Positions 42,325 to 52,771 of a stretch of DNA of 64,000 nucleotides are shown in pieces; the stretch's first letter is position 1; each line of letters opens with the position of its first letter. The DNA is taken from the NCBI RefSeq assembly GCF_020515695.1, contig NZ_JAIWJA010000011.1, positions 62,001 through 126,000 of the forward strand. Direction: 5' to 3'. Source of the DNA: Pseudomonas sp. MWU16-30317 (GTDB taxonomy: Bacteria; Pseudomonadota; Gammaproteobacteria; Pseudomonadales; Pseudomonadaceae). Made by a program: the position numbers and the translations under genes. The notes beneath the pieces were generated by a model. The model made no database searches and was not told where the DNA came from. It saw only the letters and a list, made by a program, of their open reading frames with translations.

Positions 42325-43569
42325 ATGACCACTGTGACCGCCCCGCGCTCGAAAACCCGCGCTGATGGAATGCTGCCGATTGACGGCGACATCGTTTCCA
42401 TTCTGCAACTGCCCGAATCGACTAAAAAAATTCTGGCGATCAATCAGGGCTACGAATATTGCGTAGCCCGCGTCGATGATCAATTGAACCTGGACCCTTC
42501 ATTCGGTCCCAATGGCACCGGCTTTCTGGAAGACACCTTTTCCCAGGACAGCTTCGGCTTCCCGGCGCTGGCTACGGTCTCTCGGCAAGGCGACAAGTTG
42601 CTGGTCGTCGGTGCCTTTTTCGATCTGATGACCTCCCTCGACTGCCTGGCGCTGGCCCGGTATGACAGCGAAGGCAATGTGGATAGCAGCTTCGGTGACA
42701 ACGGCAAGGTGATCGTCAACCTGCCGCACGCTAGCCGCCGACGTCGACAGACGGGCGTACAGCGTGCTCCCGGGGTGCAAATCTGCCGAGATCCCGTGGT
42801 ACAGGCCGATGGCAAGATCGTGTTCTTCTTCCTCGAGGTCAGTGACGAGTATCGCGACGGCCGGGCATTCCTGATTCGCCTGACCGCCGAAGGCGACCTG
42901 GATTCAAGCTTCAACGCGCAGGGTTTCACCCATGTCACCTTTGGCGAGGATGAACTCAATCCCAAGGGTGTGTGGGTCCAGGCTGACCAGAAGCTGTTGG
43001 TCTACGGTGGAACCCAGCCGGACGCCGGTGGTACCAGCACCGCTATCATCGGTCGATTCAACAGTGATGGCAGCCTGGATCGCACCTTCAATGCTACCGG
43101 TTACGTGGCCGTGGGCACGGTGGGCGTCGTCTCGCGCTTCACTTCGCTGCTGATCGACGCCCAGCAGCGAATCGTCGCGATCGGCAATGATGATGATTAC
43201 CTGCTGATGACGCGTCGTCTGGCCAATGGCCAAGCCGACGGTGACTTCAACGGCGGTGCACCATTGGTGCTCGATCTGCCGATGGCCGTGCAGGCGCTGC
43301 CAGGCTTGCTGGAGCAAGACGGTGCGCTACTGGTCGCCGGGACGTGCTCCACCGTCGATGGCCGCGAGGACAGAGGGGTGCTGTTGCGTCTGTTACCGAC
43401 TGGCGAGCTGGATGGCCGCTTTGCTGACGGCGCAGGCTATCGTATGGCCGAGCAGGAGTCGGAGTGGCTGGATCTGGCCATTGAGCCTGACGGTAAGATC
43501 GTCACTGCTGGCTATGCTTACGAGCAAGGCTATGTCGCGTGGATTCAGCGGGTTGGCAAGGACGGTTGA
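42325..43569 (+). CDS. Delta-60 repeat (DUF5122-like) beta-propeller protein
   Basis: The 414-residue protein is built of about six repeats of 50-60 residues. Each ends in a variant of LDxSFGxxG (LDPSFGPNG, VDSSFGDNG, LDSSFNAQG, LDRTFNATG, ADGDFNGG, LDGRFADGAG) and carries a block like VQADGKIVFF or IEPDGKIVTAG. This is the delta-60 repeat pattern, probably a propeller. No signal peptide is seen, so it may be cytoplasmic or exported by a type I/other route. Function is unknown. The start was chosen at the ATG (42325) behind AAGGATT. Confidence 0.82.
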   Translation: MTTVTAPRSKTRADGMLPIDGDIVSILQLPESTKKILAINQGYEYCVARVDDQLNLDPSFGPNGTGFLEDTFSQDSFGFPALATVSRQGDKLLVVGAFFDLMTSLDCLALARYDSEGNVDSSFGDNGKVIVNLPHASRRRRQTGVQRAPGVQICRDPVVQADGKIVFFFLEVSDEYRDGRAFLIRLTAEGDLDSSFNAQGFTHVTFGEDELNPKGVWVQADQKLLVYGGTQPDAGGTSTAIIGRFNSDGSLDRTFNATGYVAVGTVGVVSRFTSLLIDAQQRIVAIGNDDDYLLMTRRLANGQADGDFNGGAPLVLDLPMAVQALPGLLEQDGALLVAGTCSTVDGREDRGVLLRLLPTGELDGRFADGAGYRMAEQESEWLDLAIEPDGKIVTAGYAYEQGYVAWIQRVGKDG

Positions 43570-43650
43570 GCCTGGGCTGGTCGTCGTGAAGATGGCCATG
43601 GTTGCAGGGTTTTTTATCGTCGCATGCAGGGTCTGGGGAACTTGAGGAGG

Positions 43651-43747
43651 CTGGGGTGGCCGCCCCCACCATTGGCCCTTCGCTGACGCTCCGGGCTCCC
43701 GCGTGAAGGCACGCTTGCGGCCTGCTGAAAGGGGACGGCGACCCCAG
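43651..43747. repeat. Palindromic 97-bp element with 17-bp terminal inverted repeats
   Basis: CTGGGGTGGCCGCCCCC at 43651-43667 and GGGGACGGCGACCCCAG at 43731-43747 are inverted copies with 15 of 17 positions matching. The interior shows further GC-rich complementary stretches. It is small and has no coding capacity. It resembles a MITE or a dispersed intergenic palindrome rather than a terminator. Confidence 0.6.
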
Positions 43748-43812
43748 TGGCCGACTCGAAAGCAGAACACCCAAATCCCAAACTCCCAAGCCAGCGGGCC
43801 AAAAAGAAAAAA

Positions 43813-43836
43813 GCCCTGACACTCACGCGTCAGGGC
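43813..43836 (-). terminator. Terminator after pykA
   Basis: GCCCTGAC and GTCAGGGC form an 8-bp stem. On the minus strand it is followed by a T-rich run (TTTTTTCTTTTT), ending the pykA transcript. Confidence 0.88.
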
Positions 43837-43858
43837 TTCTTTCGTTACAGCATGTGCA

Positions 43859-45310
43859 TCAATCCAACTTGTCACCCACGTGGAGGATCTTCATGCCATT
43901 GGTGCCACCGATCGTATGATAGGTATCACCCTTGGTGAGGATCACCCAATCGCCTGGCTCGACAACGCCACGCTTGAGCAGCTCGTTGACCGCTGCCTGG
44001 CTGACTTCGCTGTGGGGCATCGACGACGGATCGAAAGCCACCGGGTACACGCCGCGGAACATGGCCGCGCGGGCCTGGGTGCCACGGAGCGGCGAGAACG
44101 CGTAGATCGGCACCGAGGAACGCAGGCGCGACATGATCAACGGGGTGTAGCCGCTCTCGGTCAGGGCGATGATGGCCTTGACGCCCTTGAGGTGGTTGGC
44201 CGTGTACATGGCCGCCAACGCGATGCTTTCGTCCGGACGGGTGAACTCGGTGTACAGGCGGTGGCTGGATTTCTTGCCGGTAGGGTGCTTTTCGGCGCCC
44301 AGGCACACACGGGCCATGGCCTGAACCGCTTCGATCGGGTACGAACCTGCAGCGCTTTCAGCCGACAGCATCACGGCGTCGGTGTTGTCCAGCACGGCGT
44401 TGGCGACGTCGGACACTTCGGCACGGGTCGGCATCGGGTTCTGGATCATCGACTCCATCATCTGGGTCGCAACGATCACCGCCTTGTTGTGGCGACGGGC
44501 GTGCTGGATGATCTTTTTCTGGATGCCAATGAGCTCGGCGTCACCGATTTCCACGCCCAGGTCGCCGCGGGCAACCATGACCGCATCGCTGGCCTTGATC
44601 AGGCCGTCGAGGGCTTCGTCGTCGGCGACCGCTTCGGCGCGTTCGATCTTGGCCACCAGCCAGGCAGTGCCGCCGGACTCGTCACGCAGGCGACGGGCGT
44701 ATTCCATGTCGGCAGCGTCACGGGGGAAGGACACCGCGAGGTAATCGACTTCCATTTCCGCAGCGAGCTTGATGTCAGCCTTGTCCTTTTCGGTCAGGGC
44801 GGGCGCGGTCAGGCCGCCACCCCGGCGGTTGATGCCTTTGTGGTCGGACAGCGGGCCGCCGACCAGTACCGAGCAATGCAGGGCATCGCCAGTCGCAGTC
44901 TCGACACGCATGACCACGCGGCCATCGTCGAGCAGCAGCTCGTCGCCCACGCCGCAGTCCTTGACCAGGTCCGGGTAGTCGATACCGACGACTTCCTGGG
45001 TGCCTTCGGTCAGCGGATGGCTGGTGGAAAAGGTGAACAAGTCACCGACTTTAAGCTCGATCCGCTTGTTGGCGAACTTGGCAATGCGGATTTTCGGGCC
45101 CTGAAGGTCACCGAGAATCGCCACATGCCGGCCGTGCTTGGCCGCGATTTCGCGAATCAGGCGCGCGCGAGCCTTATGCTCGTCTGGCGTGCCATGGGAA
45201 AAATTCAGACGGGCGACATCCAGGCCAGCCAGAATCAACTGTTCGATCACTTCCGGCGAGTTGCTCGCAGGGCCAAGGGTGGCAACGATTTTTGTACGGC
45301 GAACGGTCAT
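43859..45310 (-). CDS. pykA: Pyruvate kinase PykA
   Basis: The 483-residue enzyme has RRTKIVATLGPAS, LNFSHGT, LGDLQGPKIR, VAKIERAEA (catalytic Lys), VMVARGDLGVE and VATQMMESMI. It converts phosphoenolpyruvate and ADP to pyruvate and ATP. The full C-terminal allosteric domain is present. The gene is monocistronic with its own terminator. Confidence 0.96.
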   Translation of the reverse strand: MTVRRTKIVATLGPASNSPEVIEQLILAGLDVARLNFSHGTPDEHKARARLIREIAAKHGRHVAILGDLQGPKIRIAKFANKRIELKVGDLFTFSTSHPLTEGTQEVVGIDYPDLVKDCGVGDELLLDDGRVVMRVETATGDALHCSVLVGGPLSDHKGINRRGGGLTAPALTEKDKADIKLAAEMEVDYLAVSFPRDAADMEYARRLRDESGGTAWLVAKIERAEAVADDEALDGLIKASDAVMVARGDLGVEIGDAELIGIQKKIIQHARRHNKAVIVATQMMESMIQNPMPTRAEVSDVANAVLDNTDAVMLSAESAAGSYPIEAVQAMARVCLGAEKHPTGKKSSHRLYTEFTRPDESIALAAMYTANHLKGVKAIIALTESGYTPLIMSRLRSSVPIYAFSPLRGTQARAAMFRGVYPVAFDPSSMPHSEVSQAAVNELLKRGVVEPGDWVILTKGDTYHTIGGTNGMKILHVGDKLD

Positions 45311-45493
45311 GCACTGACTCCTTTATTGAAGCGCAGCGCAAGGCTACTCCTCAATCGCCCTGTAGTCATTGTTGTGCTGCACTACGAGGCATTGATTGTG
45401 ATGATGGAAGTGGGGCTACAGCAATTGACGAGCCATTATGGCTGAAGTTTTTCCCGGATGAGTCGATACACTGCCAAGTACAGGAGAACCCCC

Positions 45494-45871
45494 ATGCGCC
45501 TTTTTCTCGTTTTTGCCGTCACCCTCAGCCTGGTGGGCTGCACCCGCTATGCGATGAACACCCATCTGAACAAAGCCTATCTAGCTTACGACTCGGGTGA
45601 TTGCGCGACTGTGACACTGGAATTGTCCAAGGTCGACCGCGACAGCCGTGCGCGCCCTTATGTATGGCCGGAGGTGTCGATGCTGCGAGGCCAATGCCTG
45701 GAGCGCCAGAACCTGTTCGTCGATGCCGCCCAGACCTATCAATACATCATTACCCAGTTCCCGCAGAGCGAATATGCCTATCGCGCCCAGGCGCGACTGG
45801 TAACGCTGGAGCAGCTGGGGCACTATCGTCCTGGCAGCAGCCCGGTACAAGTCCGACCAGTGGCGTACTAG
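45494..45871 (+). CDS. TPR-like small lipoprotein
   Basis: The 125-residue protein has lipobox VTLSLVGC at the start. The mature part has helical repeats resembling tetratricopeptides (KAYLAYDSGDCATVTLELSKV and AAQTYQYIITQFPQSEYAYRAQARL). It probably acts as a periplasmic adaptor. CAGGAG precedes the ATG. No closer assignment is possible. Confidence 0.82.
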   Translation: MRLFLVFAVTLSLVGCTRYAMNTHLNKAYLAYDSGDCATVTLELSKVDRDSRARPYVWPEVSMLRGQCLERQNLFVDAAQTYQYIITQFPQSEYAYRAQARLVTLEQLGHYRPGSSPVQVRPVAY

Positions 45872-46006
45872 AGAGCTGCATTGGCAGATGGCATTAGGCT
45901 AGCTATGCGCTAGTCTCTCTATCAGGATGTATTGACCGAGGTTGCAATTTTCGGTGGGCCGTATGGTCCACTTTACTATTCAGACCCCCAACACAGTGAC
46001 GCGAGC

Positions 46007-46366
46007 ATGTTTATCGAACGCCGAATCGAACGACATCAGTTGCCGTATTTTCTGAAAGTCTTCAACCGTCATACCGACCAGCCCATGGGCTACCTGGGCA
46101 ATGTCTCGGAAACCGGGCTGATGCTCATCAGCCAGTTGCCATTGCTGGTAGGGCCCGTGTTCGCCTTGCAGATCAAGGTGCCCGAGAATGATGGCAGCGT
46201 GAAGCTCATCGATCTCGATGCCCATTGCCTGTGGTCCCGCGAGGATGCCACGCCTGGCAACTACGACTCCGGGTTCAAGCTGGTCAGCACGCCCCCGGAA
46301 TACGAGCAGTTGGTCAGCGCCCTGCGCGGGTATTTCAGCTTTCGCCCCATGAGCGCCTCCGCCTGA
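46007..46366 (+). CDS. PilZ-domain c-di-GMP receptor
   Basis: The 119-residue single-domain protein has the two PilZ c-di-GMP-binding motifs: RRIERH near the start (RxxxR) and NVSETG (D/NxSxxG) about 27 residues later. It is likely to bind c-di-GMP. Its position next to the DUF58/MoxR operon and pykA matches PAO1 PA4324, from memory. The ATG at 46007 was preferred over an upstream TTG in the same frame because it begins directly at the motif. Confidence 0.87.
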   Translation: MFIERRIERHQLPYFLKVFNRHTDQPMGYLGNVSETGLMLISQLPLLVGPVFALQIKVPENDGSVKLIDLDAHCLWSREDATPGNYDSGFKLVSTPPEYEQLVSALRGYFSFRPMSASA

Positions 46367-46384
46367 TCGGTGCTTGCCGAGCCG

Positions 46385-47722
46385 CTATAGCAGTCCGGCT
46401 TTCTTCCAGCTCAGATACCGGCTGATCAGTCCAGCCCCCAGCTCGGCTGGTCTGGCGTCCATGAGCGCCACGCCGTGGGCCTTGAGGCTGTCGTTAAGCG
46501 TGTCGCGAGTCTGCAGATAATCCACCGCCCCGCAGTAATCCAGTGCCTGCTGCCAGGTGTGCAGTGGCGCTTCCCGGATCTGATCCAGTACGCCTTCGCG
46601 CAGGCTGGCGACCAATACTCGATGGTAGCGCCCGATCTGCTTGACGGCGCTGAGCAGTTGTTCGTCGTCTTCGTCACCCAGGTTGCTGACCAGTACCACC
46701 AAAGCGCGACGGCGCTGGCGCTGCAGCAACTGGCGAGCTGCTTCGCTGAAGTCGGCCTGGTGCCGAGAGGTTTCGAGGTCGTGGACGGCATCGAGCAGGA
46801 CGTTGAGTTGGCGTTGGCCTTTTTGCGGCGCTACGAAGCGCGGCGGCTCGCTGGCGAATGTCAGCAGGCCGACCGCGTCGCCCTGACGCAGCGCCACGTG
46901 ACTGAGCAGCAGACAGGCGTTGAGGGCGTGGTCGAAATGGCTGAGGCTGTCGTCCTGGCTGCGCATGCGCCGACCGCAGTCGAGCAGAAAGATGATTTGC
47001 TGGTCTCGCTCGTCTTCATATTCGCGCACGATCGGTCGGCTGTGCCGCGCCGTTGCCTTCCAGTCGATCTGGCGCAGGCTGTCGCCGTCGCGCAGTTCAC
47101 GCAGTTGATTGAACTCCATGCCCTGACCGCGGCGCGGTTGCTGGCGTACGCCCAGTTGATTCAGCCAGCTGTCCACGGCTGACAGGCGATCGCCTTGCAG
47201 GCCGGCGAAGTCGGGGTACACGCGCGGCTGGTCGGCGAGGGGCAACGCCCGTGCCTGGCGCCAAAGCCCCAAGGGGCTGAGCAGCTCCACCTCGCAGTGG
47301 CTGAACGGCTGGGGGCCGCGTCGTTGTGGGCAGATGCGGTAACTCACGCGAGTGGATTGTTCCGGTTGCAAGGTTACCGCGCGGGGCAAGCCCTCGAACT
47401 GCAGGCCGGGGGGCACATGATCGAAGACGCTGACCTGCAGTGGGCGTTTGCCCGCAGGCTGCAGGGTCAGCTCGACCTCGGCCCACCGCGCCAACGCCAG
47501 GCTTGCGGGCAGCCGGCGGGTGGCAAGGGGCGAGGGCAGGCGTGCCAGCCACAAGGCATCGCCCAAGGCCGCCAGCAGCAGTAGCACGAGCGCGCTCCAG
47601 GCGACCGCATCCATGGTGGTTTCGTCCAGCCAGCCCAGGGCCTTGGCGCTGCCTATCGATATCAGCGCCAGCAAGGGCACAAGCAGCCAGGCGAGCAGTC
47701 GGCGGGCGGGGCGGATCAGCAT
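46385..47722 (-). CDS. DUF58 protein of the MoxR operon
   Basis: The 445-residue protein has two N-terminal TM helices (about residues 10-28 and 37-58) and the DUF58 block GMEFNQLRELRDGDSLRQIDW followed by KATARHSRP. A von Willebrand A-like domain follows, with IIFLLDCGRRMRS in place of the ideal DxSxS. DUF58 proteins are commonly partnered with MoxR ATPases and are thought to be metal-dependent adaptors. It is the last gene of the six-gene operon, 10 bases after moxR. Confidence 0.88.
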   Translation of the reverse strand: MLIRPARRLLAWLLVPLLALISIGSAKALGWLDETTMDAVAWSALVLLLLAALGDALWLARLPSPLATRRLPASLALARWAEVELTLQPAGKRPLQVSVFDHVPPGLQFEGLPRAVTLQPEQSTRVSYRICPQRRGPQPFSHCEVELLSPLGLWRQARALPLADQPRVYPDFAGLQGDRLSAVDSWLNQLGVRQQPRRGQGMEFNQLRELRDGDSLRQIDWKATARHSRPIVREYEDERDQQIIFLLDCGRRMRSQDDSLSHFDHALNACLLLSHVALRQGDAVGLLTFASEPPRFVAPQKGQRQLNVLLDAVHDLETSRHQADFSEAARQLLQRQRRRALVVLVSNLGDEDDEQLLSAVKQIGRYHRVLVASLREGVLDQIREAPLHTWQQALDYCGAVDYLQTRDTLNDSLKAHGVALMDARPAELGAGLISRYLSWKKAGLL

Positions 47723-47732
47723 GGGCGGCGCC

Positions 47733-48961
<1,229 letters not shown>

Positions 48962-48965
<4 letters not shown>

Positions 48966-50137
48966 AGGGCATTCCTGATGCGTTGCAAATAGCCCACTTG
49001 GCGGGTGAATTCGCTTTGGGACATCTTTTGCGCCGGACGCGGGCGCAAGGCCTGGCCCACCGCGCTGGGAGTTTCGCCGGTCAGCCGGGCCAGGACGTGC
49101 CATTGCTCGGCGATGGGCAGGCGTTCGAAGCCAGGATGGCGTTGGCGTGCGCGGCGCACGATGTCGTGCTGCAGGCTGCGCAGCAGGCGCTGATGGCCAC
49201 CGTGGCGGAGCATGAATTCGGCGCTGGCGTGCAGGTATTCGCGCAGTTGTCGGCGCGCCAATGGCGCGGGCTGGCTAACCGGGCCATGGCGCGCGCCGCT
49301 GTACCAGGCAAACAGCAGCAGCCACACCAGCAACAGCGTCAGAGCTTGTGGGAAATAGCGCCACAGCTGGCTGGCCAGCGTGTCGTGCTCGGTCTGGTAG
49401 ATCAGCGCCACGTCGCGGTTCTGGTTCAGGTACCAGAGCAGCCAGGCGTTGTCGTAGCGAATCAGCGAAGAGTTGCGCCATAGATCGGCATCGGTGACCA
49501 CGGTGATCAGCCCGGCGCCGTAGTCCAGCTGCATCAGGTGGGTGGAATCGCTGCTGTTGGCCCACGAGCGAGTGATGTCGGTGGGGTCTTCGAGGTGGAA
49601 GGCCGGATTGAAGCTGAAGTACGCCGGCGCCTCTTCGTTGTCCAGATACAGCTTGGTCAGGCGCGGATAGGGATCGTCGGTCGGCTCGGCGGGCGGCAGC
49701 TTGCGGGTCTCATATTGGCGCAGTTGCAGGCGGTCAAGCAGCAGATCGCCGCTGCGGCCCTTGCGCTCGTCCCAGAGCGCTTCGGCGACGAACAGCAGGC
49801 GCCCGCCCTGGCGCACCCAGGCGAGGACTTGCTCGGCCTGGCGGGGTGTCATGCGACTGCGATCGCCCAGCAGCAACAGGCTGGTGGTAGCCGCAGGCAG
49901 GCGCGGCAGGATGTCGAGGCGGTTGGCCTGATCGACCCGCAAGCCGCGTTGGCGCAGGAAGCTCTGCGCTGCCAGGTACGGGTTGGCGGCTACTGCAGGG
50001 GCGGCGCCCTTGTCGACGGTTTCGCTGTAGCGCTCCAAATGCAGGGACAGGTAGATGCCCAGGGCGAGCAACGCCAGGGCAAGCATTAGCGTCACTATCA
50101 GATAGCGTGGCTGCGGTCGCCAGGCCGAGCTGCTCAT
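48962..50137 (-). CDS. DUF4350 membrane protein
   Basis: The 391-residue protein has a TM helix near residues 13-34, a large extracytoplasmic domain (NPYLAAQSFLRQRGLRVD, LLLLGDRSRMTPRQ, WVRQGGRLLFVAEAL) and a second TM helix at about 264-283, then a helical C-terminus. The extracytoplasmic part resembles the DUF4350 fold related to glutamine-amidotransferase-like domains. Its start overlaps the DUF4129 stop by 4 bases (ATGA type). Confidence 0.85.
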
Positions 50138-51804
50138 GCCTGTACCTTCTTGTCGTGACTCGGCTTGTCGAACAGCGCTCGCCAGTCGGCCAGCAATTGC
50201 TGTTGCTGGACGATCGTGACTGGCCGGTGGCCATAAGCGAGGGCCTGCCAATGCTGGGTCAGGCGACGGCTGAAGTCTTCCAGCGCAGGCTGTCGCAGGC
50301 GGACGATCTGGGCGAGCACCTGGCCCTCGGTGTCAGCGCTGCGCAGCAGCAGATGATGATCGGTCTGCAGGCGCGACAGCAACCCGCGGTACAACAGGCT
50401 CAAGGCTTCCCGTGGCTGGCTCGCCCACAATTGTTCGGCGGTAGCCGCGATGTCCAGGGGCAGCACGCTGTCGGACACGATTGCCTGATGCTGTACCGGA
50501 CTGGCAACAGGGCGAGGCTTGCGTCTTGGCTGCAGACGGCTGACCAGGGTCGCCAGCCATTCGCGCCGACGCCACACCAGTAGGATCGCCAGCGCCAGCA
50601 ATAGCCCCCACAGCAGCACCTCGACGACCTTGGCCAGCCGTTGCGGCCAGACGGGCAAGTGCGGTGTCAGCGTTGCCGCGGGCAGGTGGGTGTCGTTTTT
50701 GTCGTCGGATTTCCAGCGCCAGCGATTGACGGTCTGCATGTTCTTGAACGGCGGCGCCTGCACGATGGACTGCGCCGTCTGCCGCGCCACTTGGCTGGTC
50801 AGCGCCTGGTGCAGCAGGCGCGGGCTTTGCGGGCCGGCGACGGTGTCAGCCGGGGCCAGCGGCGAGGGGGGCAAAGGCACCGTGGTCAGGGGCGTCGGGG
50901 TCAAGGGCGTCGGCGCCGCTGCCTGGGAGGGGGCCGTCGACGCTGGAATGGTCATCAGCGGGACGGGTTGCGCCCAGGCTTCGTGGCTAGGATTGGTCAG
51001 GGCGGTCAGCACTGCCAGTGTCGCCAGCAGGGCTGGGGTTTTGCCGACGCCGCTGGCGAGGCGCTGGCGCAAGCGCCGGAACTGCAACTCGATGTCCCAG
51101 GCTTCCAGTACGGTGCGCCGATTGAGGTAGAGGGTAAAGCCACAGGCCACGTAGATCGGGTCCCAGATCAGCAGGATCACTACATAGAAGGCGTTGCGCA
51201 GGTGGATCAGCCAGGGCGCTTCGACATACTTCGCATCGAGTACCAGTTGCTGGTCGGCGAAAGAGCTGAAGGCATGGGGCGTGAGCATGTACAGCAAGCC
51301 CACGGCGCCCAGGCTCAGGATCAATTCCAGATGAATGCCCACCAGCGTCAGCCAGCGCGCGGCGCCACCGTTCTGACGGCGTAACACTGCCAGGCGGCGC
51401 AAACGCTGTTGGCCGCCCAGGCCTTCGAGTTGCAGCACCGGCAGGGTAAAACTGCGGCTCAGGCTCAAGCGCCGCCAGGTCAGGCTGGCCAGCAGTTGCG
51501 GGCGCAGCAGGCGCACCCATTGGCGTAAAGCCTGGCGCACGCTGGGCGCGGCCCCGAACAGTGACTGCGCGAGAATGTGCAGCGGCAAGCGCTCGAAAGC
51601 GGGCTTGAGCCACCAGATCAGGGCAATGACGATGCTCGGGTGATCCCACAGCAGCAGCGTCAGCAGCGCGAACAACGGCACGGTGGCGATCGCCCAGCTG
51701 CTCAGTAACAGGCGCCAGTGCCGCGCCGCGAGCAGTACGCCGAGGTCGATGGCTTCCCATGGATTGCGCGGGCGGATGACCAGGGTGGTTTCATTCAGCT
51801 GCAT
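50134..51804 (-). CDS. DUF4129 multi-pass membrane protein
   Basis: The 556-residue protein has several TM helices in the first 300 residues, a Pro/Thr-rich linker at about 275-315, one more TM helix near 395, and a C-terminal cytoplasmic DUF4129-type domain (EALSLLYRGLLSRLQTDHHLL). Its start overlaps the SpoIIM-like gene by 14 bases. A start six codons earlier exists but overlaps more. Function is unknown, and partnership with MoxR is inferred from the operon. Confidence 0.8.
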   Translation of the reverse strand: MQLNETTLVIRPRNPWEAIDLGVLLAARHWRLLLSSWAIATVPLFALLTLLLWDHPSIVIALIWWLKPAFERLPLHILAQSLFGAAPSVRQALRQWVRLLRPQLLASLTWRRLSLSRSFTLPVLQLEGLGGQQRLRRLAVLRRQNGGAARWLTLVGIHLELILSLGAVGLLYMLTPHAFSSFADQQLVLDAKYVEAPWLIHLRNAFYVVILLIWDPIYVACGFTLYLNRRTVLEAWDIELQFRRLRQRLASGVGKTPALLATLAVLTALTNPSHEAWAQPVPLMTIPASTAPSQAAAPTPLTPTPLTTVPLPPSPLAPADTVAGPQSPRLLHQALTSQVARQTAQSIVQAPPFKNMQTVNRWRWKSDDKNDTHLPAATLTPHLPVWPQRLAKVVEVLLWGLLLALAILLVWRRREWLATLVSRLQPRRKPRPVASPVQHQAIVSDSVLPLDIAATAEQLWASQPREALSLLYRGLLSRLQTDHHLLLRSADTEGQVLAQIVRLRQPALEDFSRRLTQHWQALAYGHRPVTIVQQQQLLADWRALFDKPSHDKKVQA

Positions 51805-52771
51805 GCTGACCTCGGCCGGCACGGCTCAAGTAAAGCATCAGCAACAGCCACAGCGTGGCCCCTACGGCATATTTCAACGCGGGCGCTATGGCCGTCTTGG
51901 CCGACCAGTACGCCTCGACGAATGCTGCGAGCAGGAGCATCAACAAGGCGCCGTAGACCAGCTGCATGCTGGCTCTGGCGGCCACCCGCAATGCCTCGCC
52001 GCGGGTAAGCCGCCCCGGGGCGATCAGCGCCCAGCCGATGCCCAGCCCGGCGGCGCCGGCCAACACGATGGCGGGCAGTTCGAACGCGCTGTGGCCGATC
52101 ACGAACGACCAGAAGGTCTGGCCCGAGCCGATGTGGGTGAGATGGCCCGCGGCGGCGCCGATGGTCAAACCATTGAACATCAGGAAAAACACACTGCCCA
52201 GGCCCGCGAGCAAGCCGCCGGCGAACGTCTGGAAGGCAATGCCGACGTTGTTCATCACGTAAAAGCCGAACATCTGCCAGTCCTGAGCAGCAGGGCGCTC
52301 GGCACCTAGGCCCAGACGACTCAGTTGCGGATCATATTGATGCTCCATGGCGCTGACCTGGGCCGGGTCGAGCAGGCTGTAGACTTGTTCCGGGCAGCAG
52401 TAGATCCACAGCGCCGAGCCCAGCAGCGTCAGCCCCAGCAGCAGCCCGGCCAGCAGTACCAGGCGCCATTGGCTGCGCACCTGGCGAGGGAAGTCGGCCA
52501 GCACGAAGGCGACTATCTGCGTGCCAACCTGGCTGCGGTGGCGGTAGAGCTGGCGATGGCCACGCAGGACCAACTGCTCCAGGTGGTCGACCAGGCGGCT
52601 GCTGTAGCCGCGCGAACGGGCCAGCGCCAGATGTTGGCACAGGCGCCGATAGTCGTGGCTGAAACCCTCGCTGTGGGCGGTGCGTGCCTTGCCGCTCTCC
52701 AAGGCCTTCAGGCGCAGGCTGAAGGCTTGCCAGAGTGGTTGATGGCGAGTTTCGAAAGGCTGCTGTTTCAT
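51791..52771 (-). CDS. Stage II sporulation protein M-like (DUF95) membrane protein
   Basis: The 326-residue protein has an N-terminal soluble region and then six or so TM helices with the SpoIIM-family pattern (MNNVGIAFQTFAGGLLAGLG, HSAFELPAIVLAGAAGLGIG). Despite the name the organism does not sporulate; the family is common in MoxR operons of Gram-negatives. It overlaps the RDD gene by 4 bases. Confidence 0.86.
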   Translation of the reverse strand: MKQQPFETRHQPLWQAFSLRLKALESGKARTAHSEGFSHDYRRLCQHLALARSRGYSSRLVDHLEQLVLRGHRQLYRHRSQVGTQIVAFVLADFPRQVRSQWRLVLLAGLLLGLTLLGSALWIYCCPEQVYSLLDPAQVSAMEHQYDPQLSRLGLGAERPAAQDWQMFGFYVMNNVGIAFQTFAGGLLAGLGSVFFLMFNGLTIGAAAGHLTHIGSGQTFWSFVIGHSAFELPAIVLAGAAGLGIGWALIAPGRLTRGEALRVAARASMQLVYGALLMLLLAAFVEAYWSAKTAIAPALKYAVGATLWLLLMLYLSRAGRGQHAAE

